Source: a virus
Virus record (IMG/VR): IMGVR_UViG_3300044911_000505
Coordinates: 1 to 24,073 of that record
Length of the DNA stretch: 24,073 nucleotides
Direction: 5' to 3' (one strand)
Below the pieces are notes generated by a model, which did no database searches, had not been told where the DNA came from, and saw only the letters and a program-made list of their open reading frames with translations. The stretch's first letter is position 1, and each line of letters opens with the position of its first letter. Position numbers and translations under genes: made by a program. Shown here one piece after another: positions 13,591-21,400 of this stretch.

Positions 13591-13946
13591 TGGCTACACG
13601 CGGTCCTCGGTTCTCAGCGATTCCCGGCATCCCGCAGAGCGGGCTTACCGACTGGCAGTTTGGCACGCTGAACGCCATGAAGGAAAACCTCGAACTCCTG
13701 ATGGGTGCGCGTGGGTCCGACTCAACCGTGCAAGCTGTGCTGCGTGGACAGGTGACTGTAGAGAACCCGGCAAACCCGACTATGGTGCGCGTCAGCGCAT
13801 CCGGTACGGGCTACACGATTGGCAACGTCACGGTGCCCAGTCTTGACGATTACAGCCGATTGGTGTCCGATGTGCAACAACTTGCCAATGACGTAGCGGC
13901 GCTTCGTGCGACGGTGAACACGCTGATAAACCAATTGAAAGGATGA
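13590..13946 (+). CDS. Small tail-associated protein, 118 aa
   Basis: ATGs stand at 13587 and 13590. GGGAGG (13580-13585) is too close to the first, so I use the second, which forms a TGATG junction with the nozzle-like gene. The N-terminus is Gly/Pro-rich (PRFSAIPGIPQSGL). The middle is beta-rich (GQVTVENPANPTMVRVSAS, YTIGNVTVP). The C-terminus is a heptad-type helix (YSRLVSDVQQLANDVAALR) likely to trimerise. I know no named family. The coupling to the nozzle-like gene suggests a partner in the tail tip. No catalytic residues are apparent. Confidence 0.75.
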   Translation: MATRGPRFSAIPGIPQSGLTDWQFGTLNAMKENLELLMGARGSDSTVQAVLRGQVTVENPANPTMVRVSASGTGYTIGNVTVPSLDDYSRLVSDVQQLANDVAALRATVNTLINQLKG

Positions 13947-13948
13947 CC

Positions 13949-14719
13949 ATGAACCCTATCATGTCGATGACGGATATGCCGTCTACTACGTCGCTTGATC
14001 TGCCGCCTGCGCTTGCCAGCATTCTGTCTCTCGGCAATACGCCAACGATGCCGCAGTCCGGTATGGTGACCGACGGGGGTATCTCCTCGGGTATGGCTGC
14101 GCCTGCCGCGTTTTCTTACCAGCAAGGTGGTATGGTTGGCCCCGGTGGTATGCCAGACATGGCTGGGATGGGGGGTGTTGGTGTCAGTCCCACGGCGGGG
14201 CAAGGCCCGGTGTCGCCGCAGATGCTGGAGATGCAGATCAACCAGTTCGCCTCGCAGCGTCCGCAGGAGATGGCTCAGATTCGACAGGTCATCATGCAGG
14301 CGGTGCAGAGTGGTGAGTTGACTCAGCAAGAACTTAACATGATCGTCCAGTTGGCGACAGTCGCAGCCCAGAACCCGGAGATGTATCCGTATGTTCGGCA
14401 GTTCGCCATCCAGCAGGGCATCGCCACGGAGCAAGACCTTCCCCAGCAGTACGACCAAGGTTTGATCTTTGTTCTGTTGCTGGCGGCTCGTGCCGTGCAA
14501 GCCGATATGGGTGGGCAGAATATGATGCAGGGTGGTATCCCCGCGATGGCGGGTGCTCCCAGTATGGCGAAAGGTGGGGCTGTACCTCCGTCAAAGAAAA
14601 ATGACGGCTCTGTACTAATCAACGCCCATGAGGGAGAATACGTTATCCCTGCCAACGTCGTGAAGATGAAAGGCAAAGAGTTCTTCGACAGCCTCGTTGA
14701 GAAGTACAAGGAGTCCTGA
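13949..14719 (+). CDS. Met/Gln-rich virion-type protein, 256 aa
   Basis: AAAGG (13938-13942) touches the ATG at 13943 but is 6 bases from the ATG at 13949, so I use 13949. The first 90 residues are low-complexity Met/Gly/Pro (GGMVGPGGMPDMAGMGG). Residues 90-190 are helical and Gln-rich (QMLEMQINQFASQRPQEM). The C-terminus (AKGGAVPPSKKNDGSVLINA then HEGEYVIPANVVKMKG and FFDSLVEKY) is a phage-typical 'GEYVIPA.VV' ending found in many small virion-region proteins of unknown function. The position between nozzle-like and ejection proteins fits a virion or ejection role. It couples to the next gene through TGATG. Confidence 0.75.
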   Translation: MNPIMSMTDMPSTTSLDLPPALASILSLGNTPTMPQSGMVTDGGISSGMAAPAAFSYQQGGMVGPGGMPDMAGMGGVGVSPTAGQGPVSPQMLEMQINQFASQRPQEMAQIRQVIMQAVQSGELTQQELNMIVQLATVAAQNPEMYPYVRQFAIQQGIATEQDLPQQYDQGLIFVLLLAARAVQADMGGQNMMQGGIPAMAGAPSMAKGGAVPPSKKNDGSVLINAHEGEYVIPANVVKMKGKEFFDSLVEKYKES

Positions 14720-15150
14720 TGTCTACGCTGTCCATCGAGATGCTGACCCCGGAGCGTGTCACGGAGATGTGGCCTGTTCTGGAGCCGTATTTTGATGCAG
14801 CCTGCAACGGCAACGAGATTGCCAAGGATGAACTTACTGCCAAAGATATTCATGTACTGGCAGCGGCTGGTGTGGTTGCCGTCTTTGTGTGCTTCGAGGA
14901 CGATGATCCGGCCTGCGTCTTTGGCGTTCAGTTCAATACGACAAACGGACACAAGTGCGCTGACATCATGGCGCTTGCGGGTCGGAATTTGATGCGGTTC
15001 AAGAAAGCCTACTGGAACGTCATTCTGGAGTGGCTTCGTGCCAACGGTGTGAAGTTCCTCGATGCGTATGCTCCTGAGCGGCTCGCCAAAATCTACTTGA
15101 ACCGCTTCGGTTTTAACAAGTCCTGTATGTACGTCCGCATGGCGTTATAG
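14719..15150 (+). CDS. GNAT-fold-like protein, T7 gp13-like position, 143 aa
   Basis: The protein has the order of an acyltransferase (GNAT) fold: an N-terminal helix (ERVTEMWPVLEPYFDAA), strands (GVVAVFVCFEDDDPACVFGV), a helix after an aromatic/basic turn (RFKKAYWNVILEWLRANG), then FLDAYAPERLAKIYLNRFGF, which matches the 'h....a..~f~~~~GF' end of the fold. The usual acetyl-CoA P-loop (Q/R-x-x-G-x-G/A) is not obvious, so catalysis is doubtful. T7 internal protein gp13 is also GNAT-like and lies between the tail and ejection genes, as here. I therefore favour a morphogenesis role, by inference. Confidence 0.65.
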   Translation: MSTLSIEMLTPERVTEMWPVLEPYFDAACNGNEIAKDELTAKDIHVLAAAGVVAVFVCFEDDDPACVFGVQFNTTNGHKCADIMALAGRNLMRFKKAYWNVILEWLRANGVKFLDAYAPERLAKIYLNRFGFNKSCMYVRMAL

Positions 15151-15160
15151 GAGATTCAAT

Positions 15161-16411
15161 ATGAGCAAAGCTGTAAAGACCATCGTATCCATCGCCGCTG
15201 CGGTTGCTATCCCCTTTGTAGCTCCAGCGATTGCGTCTTCCATCGGACTGTCTGCCGCCATTGGCGCGACTGCGGGGTCGGCTCTTGTCGGCGCTGGACT
15301 GGGTGCTGCCTCAGCCGCGATCACGGATCAGAATGTGGGGCGAGGTGCGCTACTTGGTGGTATAGGAGGCGGTATCGGTGGATATATGCAAGCGCCCGGT
15401 GTGCCGTTAGCTGAACCTGCCGCAGCTACTACAGTGATGGACCCGTTTTCGATTGAGCCGGGATATGCGGCTGCTGTATCACCGTCAACCGTCGCGCCCG
15501 CCGCGACGGCGTATCCCGTCTCAACACCCTATGGGGCTGCGACAGCATCCCCGGCTGGGCTACAACCGCCAACGTATGACTACGATGCCATTGCTCGGGC
15601 TTCCTTGGGTAGCGATATATCCGGCGCAGCACCTACTGCCCAAGGATTTACCGCACCGTCTACACAAGGATTCACAACACCGCAAGCCGGGTTACAACCA
15701 CCGGCGTATGACTACGATGCTATGGCCCGCGCTTCTTTGGGTAGCGATATATCCGGCGTATCTTCGGTTGCGGGTGCCGCCCCGTCTGGTCTTACATATA
15801 GTGAGGCGCTTAAACAGCGTCTGACCAGCCCCGAAGGGCTGGCCGATATGACGCTTCGTGCGGCAGGTTTGCTGGCCGGTTCCGCTATTGCAGGTGATGG
15901 TTTGTCTAGTGAAGAACGAGCACTACTCACAGAACAAGTTAACGAGTTGCGGCAGCTTCAGCAGACCAACCGGGCATTGTTCGACCAGCGGCTAGAGCAA
16001 GCCCAGAACTTGATCGGTGAGTCCAAGTATTTCGACCCCGAGTATTTCGGTCTACAGCGTGCTCGGCGTGCTCAGGTCACGGCTGCGAGGATGAAGCGTG
16101 GCGGTCTGCGTGGGCTTGAAGGGCCAGCGCGTGAGACTGAGGGTCGGCGTTTTGACCTCGCTGCGGGTCGTGAGGTTGGCACCGCGTTTGATCAGGGTTA
16201 CCTCACGGGGTTGCAGGGTCGCATCCAGACGCAACAGGCCGGTCTACAGGCAATGCCGACGGGATTCCCGTCGAGTGCGGCGGCGTACTCCAATCTGCGT
16301 AGTGCATATTCTGGTGCTGCCGAACGCACGCGGCAGGCTCAAGCGGATGTTGGCGAGTTGTTTGGTACGCTGACAGGTAGCTACCGTGCGCAGCAACGTG
16401 GTCGCCTATAA
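15161..16411 (+). CDS. Ejection / internal virion protein, gp14-like, 416 aa
   Basis: An SD (AGGAGA) lies just before ATG 15161. The first 75 residues are Ala/Gly-rich and hydrophobic (SIAAAVAIPFVAPAIASSIG, GALLGGIGGGIGGYMQA), like the N-termini of podovirus ejection proteins that enter membranes. The middle 90-200 is Pro/Ala-rich with a duplicated 24-residue unit. From 235 on it is helical and charged (EERALLTEQVNELRQLQQT, FGLQRARRAQVTAARMKRGG, then LRSAYSGAAERTRQAQ). The order in the operon (gp13-like, this, SLT protein, giant protein) parallels T7 13-14-15-16. A role in building the DNA-ejection channel is inferred. Confidence 0.75.
   Translation: MSKAVKTIVSIAAAVAIPFVAPAIASSIGLSAAIGATAGSALVGAGLGAASAAITDQNVGRGALLGGIGGGIGGYMQAPGVPLAEPAAATTVMDPFSIEPGYAAAVSPSTVAPAATAYPVSTPYGAATASPAGLQPPTYDYDAIARASLGSDISGAAPTAQGFTAPSTQGFTTPQAGLQPPAYDYDAMARASLGSDISGVSSVAGAAPSGLTYSEALKQRLTSPEGLADMTLRAAGLLAGSAIAGDGLSSEERALLTEQVNELRQLQQTNRALFDQRLEQAQNLIGESKYFDPEYFGLQRARRAQVTAARMKRGGLRGLEGPARETEGRRFDLAAGREVGTAFDQGYLTGLQGRIQTQQAGLQAMPTGFPSSAAAYSNLRSAYSGAAERTRQAQADVGELFGTLTGSYRAQQRGRL
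15554..15757 (+). repeat. Duplicated 24-codon unit in the gp14-like gene
   Basis: The unit occurs at 15554-15625 and 15686-15757, separated by 60 bases that hold a smaller QGFTAPSTQGFTTP repeat. The peptides begin AGLQPP and continue YDYDA..ARASLGSDISG. They differ only at two positions (T/A and I/M). The DNA copies differ at eight synonymous and two replacement codons. Confidence 0.9.
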
Positions 16412-16420
16412 GGAGGCGGT

Positions 16421-18451
16421 ATGAACTTTGGGCAACTTCTTGGCGGCGCGGGTGTCGTTGCGCGAGGATTTCGTTCTGCTGAACAAGCGGAACTCGATGC
16501 GCGGCAGAACCAACTGTATATTGAGGAACAAAACCGTTTAGCCGATCTTCGCGCTCAGATGGCGCGGATGGAATTGCCGTCGTTTCAGCCAGCGGGTGCG
16601 CCCGACCTGACGCGCCCCATCGCGCAACTGCAAATCCCTGAAGCACTGCCGCGTTTCGAGGTACCGGCTGCTGCTCCTGAGCCTACGGCACCTACTACCG
16701 ACTGGACGGTCATAAGGGACCCGTTTTCGACTGAGCCGGGGTATGCACCCGCGCGTCCAGCGGCGCCATTCGGGCAGGAGATACCTAATCCGCAAACTAA
16801 TCCGCGCAGGTTTCAGAACCAGCAAGAGGCGATCCGTCTTGCGGAACTGCGTGTTCAGAATCTTGAGACTGGACTACAGCGCCTGACCGAAGGCGGCGCG
16901 TCTCCTTCGCTGATCGATACACAGCGTCGGCGTATTGCCGATGAGCGTCAGCGTGTGGAGAGTCTTCGTTATGGTTTGCAGCGCGTTGCGCCGACCCTGC
17001 GTGTACCGGCTGAAACCGATGCGATGGCGTTGTTCACGCAGCTTGAAGGGCAGTACAACTTGCCCTCGGGTGTGCTCAACGCCGTGATGCTGGCTGAGTC
17101 CGGTGGTCGTCCCGGTCAGACTTCACGTGCCGGAGCGCAGGGCTATTTTCAGTTCATGCCCGCCACCGCACGGCAGTATGGTGTGACGGTCAACGACTTC
17201 GAGTCGGAAGCCAAAGGCGCGGCGCGTTTTCTGGGTGACATGCTCAAGGCTACGAACGGTGATCTGCGCCAAGCCTTGGCAGCGTACAACTGGGGTATCG
17301 GCAACGTCCAGAAGAAGGGCATGGACAAGTTGCCCAAAGAGACGCAGGACTACATCCCGCGTGTGTTGTCGTTCTTGACCCAAGCGCAGGGTGCGGCTTC
17401 GTCTGAGGCGGCAGGACCGCCCGCACCTGCTGCACCTGCTGCACCTGCTGCACCTGCTGCACCTGCTGCACCTGCTGCACGCACCGAACGCGGTGTCGAT
17501 ATGTTTGGGCAACCGACCGAGGTTCAGGTCGGCGTTGTGCCTCCCCGTGGCGTTTCTGCACCTGCACCTGCTGCACCTGCTGCACCTGCTGCGCGTGTCC
17601 CGACGGCTGTCGCTGCTCCCGTACAAGTCAATCCGGCTGCGATCAATCTCGCCAATCCTGAATCGATTCCGTTTGAGCAGCAGCGTCTCAACCAAGTCGC
17701 GCAGCAGCAGATGACGCTTCTTACACGACAGCGGAATGAAGCTGCCCAGCTTGCACAAATCTACCTTCGCAGTGGCACGACGCAAGGGATCGATGCTGCA
17801 ATGCGTCTACGCGGTACGATTGACCAACTCGATGCTGGCATGCTCCAGTTGCAGCAACAAACTCAGCAAGGTCAGACGTATCTGCAAGGGATGCAGGGGC
17901 TGCAAGAGTTCTCACTTGCCAACGATCCGCGCCGGTTGTCGGCAGTGTGGTCGCAGTACGCTGGCGTGCCGGTTGGTATTCAGCCGCGTTCCGATGGCAA
18001 GTTCAACATTATCGTCAACGGGCAGCGCACGAAAGAAGGTGTCGATGCGAGTGACATCGCCAACAGCGCACGTCTTGCCTTCGACCAGACCTACCGCCAA
18101 CAGCAGGCAACAACCGGTGCCACGATGAGCATGAAGCGGTTTGAGTCCCTGCTCAAGCGCGAGGAGACTTACGCCGACAACCAAGCGAAGATGCTCAAAG
18201 ACCTGTTCGTGGAGCAACTCAAAGGCAACATCCAACAGGGTGTCGAGCGCCTGAAACAAATGCGCTACGATGTGAAGCCAAGTGGGGCGGGTGATGGCAC
18301 AATCATCATTACGCCACCCGGTGGCGAGCCGCCGTATGTCTTCAATCCCACGGGGCGCACTATCGAGATCGATGGTGTGAAGATTCAGTCGAACGCTGCG
18401 TATCCGATTTCGGGACTACCGACTTACGGTGGCACTAAGCCCGCGAGGTAA
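16421..18451 (+). CDS. Ejection protein with SLT lytic transglycosylase domain, 676 aa
   Basis: AAGGAGG (16410-16416) precedes ATG 16421. Residues 204-311 are a GH23 soluble-lytic-transglycosylase domain with the catalytic Glu at 226 (NAVMLAESGG), then GAQGYFQFMPATARQYG, AAYNWGIGNVQK (288-299) and a final QDYIPRV. It would cut glycan strands locally so the ejection channel can cross the cell wall, as T7 gp16 and similar proteins do. An N-terminal helical region and a DPFSTEPGYA motif shared with the preceding protein come first. Ala-Pro repeat linkers (residues 335-390) separate the enzyme from a helical C-terminal half (MLQLQQQTQQGQTYLQ; KRFESLLKREETY). Confidence 0.9.
   Translation: MNFGQLLGGAGVVARGFRSAEQAELDARQNQLYIEEQNRLADLRAQMARMELPSFQPAGAPDLTRPIAQLQIPEALPRFEVPAAAPEPTAPTTDWTVIRDPFSTEPGYAPARPAAPFGQEIPNPQTNPRRFQNQQEAIRLAELRVQNLETGLQRLTEGGASPSLIDTQRRRIADERQRVESLRYGLQRVAPTLRVPAETDAMALFTQLEGQYNLPSGVLNAVMLAESGGRPGQTSRAGAQGYFQFMPATARQYGVTVNDFESEAKGAARFLGDMLKATNGDLRQALAAYNWGIGNVQKKGMDKLPKETQDYIPRVLSFLTQAQGAASSEAAGPPAPAAPAAPAAPAAPAAPAARTERGVDMFGQPTEVQVGVVPPRGVSAPAPAAPAAPAARVPTAVAAPVQVNPAAINLANPESIPFEQQRLNQVAQQQMTLLTRQRNEAAQLAQIYLRSGTTQGIDAAMRLRGTIDQLDAGMLQLQQQTQQGQTYLQGMQGLQEFSLANDPRRLSAVWSQYAGVPVGIQPRSDGKFNIIVNGQRTKEGVDASDIANSARLAFDQTYRQQQATTGATMSMKRFESLLKREETYADNQAKMLKDLFVEQLKGNIQQGVERLKQMRYDVKPSGAGDGTIIITPPGGEPPYVFNPTGRTIEIDGVKIQSNAAYPISGLPTYGGTKPAR
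17423..17476 (+). repeat. Six perfect GCACCTGCT repeats (Ala-Pro-Ala linker)
   Basis: Six consecutive copies of the 9-base unit GCACCTGCT encode an Ala-Pro-Ala linker directly after the transglycosylase domain. Perfect identity of the copies suggests recent slippage expansion and predicts length variation between related phages. The same unit recurs downstream at 17558-17590. Confidence 0.95.
17558..17590 (+). repeat. Second GCACCTGCT array
   Basis: A partial unit (GCACCT at 17558-17563) is followed by three perfect GCACCTGCT units (17564-17590), in the same reading frame as the first array. It makes a second Ala-Pro hinge. The 81 bases between the arrays encode a short folded-looking strand segment (GVDMFGQPTEVQVGVVP). 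Confidence 0.92.
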
Positions 18452-18454
18452 TTC

Positions 18455-21400
18455 ATGGCAACAGCAGGACTCTCCTTCGCAAACCCCTTCATGGAAAAGA
18501 TCGGGGTGGGTGAGGAGCCGAACCCGTATGTGCCGTACAGCCCCACGTCAAACATCGGTTTAGGCGGGCTTGCTCCCTCTGCCGCTGACATGGCTGTCAT
18601 GGGGGAAGCTCTGGTCAAACAAAGCCAGTTCACCATGCCGGAGATGCGGCGTCCTCCGGCGATTGCCTTCAGCCCATCCAAGCAGGAGTTGTTCGTCAAC
18701 GGCATCACGTTTGCTGCGGACGATGCTGCTACCGCGCTTCAGTCTGAGTCCTACCTGCGTGGCCCCGGTACGCAACTCCCCTCGGGTGGTGACTGGGTGC
18801 CGCTCGATGAGCAAGCCTATAGCCAGTACCTCCAGTCGATCCGGCAACCTAGCCTCGGGCGTTTGGCGGCTAAATCCTTCGGACGCGGTGTCGATGTCAT
18901 GCAGGCACTGGCTGGGCGTGGCCTTCAGCTTGCCGGTGCCGAGGAGTTGGGCGGTCGCATCGTTGCGGCGCAGGAAGAAGAACTCCGCAAGACCAGTCCC
19001 TACGAACGCATGTTCACCGACATCGAGTCGGGGCGGGGTGCCGTCGAGTGGTTTGTTGCCAACTTCGCGCAGCAAGGCCCGAACCTGATCGAGTCGGTGT
19101 TGACGGCTGGCCTTGGCTATCTGGGAGGAACCGTTACCGGTGGTCCATTGACGGGTGTCGGTGCTGCGCTGGCTGGGCTGATGGGTAAAGCTGCCTTCAA
19201 GGAAGCGGTCATTGCTGCGGCCAAGAAGAAGGCTGCGGGCGAAGTCCTGAACACGGCTGAGAACAAGTTGCTGCGTGAGGCTGCGGGTATTGCCGGGGCC
19301 GTCACGGCGTCGTATGCGCAGAATCTTGCCACTGGTGCGGCTGACATCTATGGTGAAAAGCGTGAGCAGGGTGCGGACGCTGCTGACACTGACGCACGTT
19401 TGGCTGCGTTGGCCGGGTCGATCCCCTACGCATTGATGGAGACGCTACCTGAATATCTTCTGGCGAAAGGTATTTTTGGTGGGGGCACTCGTACTGCCCT
19501 GCCTGCGGGTGCTACTCGTGCTCAACGTGGCGCTGAGTTACTACGGCGTGGCGCAGTGGGTGGTGCAATTGGTGGTCTGGCCGAAGGTATAACGGAACTT
19601 GGGCAAGAAGCGCAGTTACTGTACCAAACCGATCAAGACCTGACTTCGCCCGAGGGCGTCAACCGGCTGATCAATTCGTTCGCGGCAGGCTTTGGCGTGG
19701 GTGGCCCCATTGGAGCGGTTGCCAATCTGCGTAGTCGACAACCTGCAAACCTGCTCGACCCAGCAGGTACAACTGGTCCGACGCCGGGGCGCGAACTTGT
19801 CCCAGTTTCGGGTACCGAGTTCACGGGGTTCCCTCGCGGCGGGTATACACCTGCACCTCCCGGCACGGCAGTGGCTCCGTACTACACGCCGGTCACGCCG
19901 ATGGGGGCAATGCCTACCCCTCCAGAACAACTCGCTGGCGCACCAACTGTACCGCAACTTCCCGGTCCTGTGCAGCCAGTTGTGCCGATGGGTGAACCAG
20001 TGATGATGGTCACGCCGGGTGGTGTGGCTTATCCAGAGCAGATGCTGCGCCAACAGGGCAACGTCCCTCCCGGTGCTCCCGGTACACAGGGTGTGCTCGA
20101 CATCTTTGGTGGTCAGATTCCAGCGCAAGAACTTGCTGCGCGTATGCAGCCTGCCGTCACACCTGCTGCGCCAGCGGCACTGCCCGCGCCCGCCGTTATG
20201 GAAACCCGGCAGGGTGTGCTTCAGTTTGCACCGGCTGCTCCTGCCGCACCGGCACCTACCGCTTTGGGTAACGCGCTACAACAAGTCCTACAACGCCAGC
20301 GCGTGGCCCAACTTCAGCAGCAGCGTGAAGCACAACTTGCCGCGCAGCGTGAGGCCGACCTAGCACGTCTTGCCACTGCTGCCGCTGCACAACGCCAGCT
20401 TGATCTTGCAGCACCGCCGCCCGCCGCACCGATGCCGATGCGACAAGTAGGTCCGACGCAACCCCAGCAGTTGGAGTTGTTCACCCGTCGTCAGGCTCCG
20501 CGCCCCAGTCGTGCCGAGGCTCTGCGTCGTGGTGCGCCCGGTGCCCAGCCGGTGACTGCCCCGGTGGAAGTTCCGCAGACCGCCGCACAACGTCGTGCTC
20601 AGTTGCCGCTGTTCACGCAGGAAGGTCAGCCTTCGGTCGCAGCACTTCGCGCTGCCGGTGTGCGCGGCAAACTGCCGACGCCTACGCTCGAAGCTGGTGC
20701 CGTGCAGGCACCGCCCACGGGCGCACCGGTTACTGCTGTGACTGCTGCTCAGGCTCGGGTTACTGCTGCCGCTAAGGCGGCTCCTACTCGTGGTCTGAAG
20801 AAACAGGCCGGTGTTGCCAAACCCAAGGAGGAAGAACGTGCCGCTAAAGAAGGGAAGCTCAAACAAGGTCGTGTCGCAAAACGTGCGGAAGATAATGCGG
20901 GAGTACGAGCAGGGCGGCAAGCTGGGAAGCAGCCCAAGGCCCAAGTCCCGCCAAGCGGCGCGCCAGCAGGCGGTGGCGGCGTCGCTCTCAAGCGCGGGGC
21001 GCAGCCGAAAGGGCGCGTAATTGATATGACTCAGCGCCGCAAGGCGCAGATTGAGGAAGCCCAAGAGGCAGCAGAAGATATTGCGGATGAGCAGGAGCGG
21101 TTGAATTCGGTCGAGCGCCGTCGCGCTAAGATCAAGGAGAAGTACGGAGCGCGTTTGCAGGCGCTGTGGTCCAAGATACAGACAGTGCCCAAGCTGATGC
21201 GTGAGACTCGGTATCCGAACAGCTTAGAAGCTAGCGAAGTGCGTCGGTTGGCGCAGGAGTTCCAAGGCTACATTGACCGGTACAACAACATCCAGACCGA
21301 GGAGGAGAATTTTAATGTCTTTGAATTCTTCGAGCGGGCAATGGATGAATTCCTACCTGCCGACCTAGCGTCGTTCGACAGACTGTCCGCAGAACTTGCA

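Noticed and set aside
17423-17590. Regular repeats considered as a CRISPR array
   Set aside because: The units are 9 bases long, adjacent, in frame and without spacers.
17391-17714. Plus-strand ORF with His-Leu-Leu repeats in the SLT gene
   Set aside because: The repeats are the other-frame reading of the GCACCTGCT array, and the true frame codes the Ala-Pro linker.
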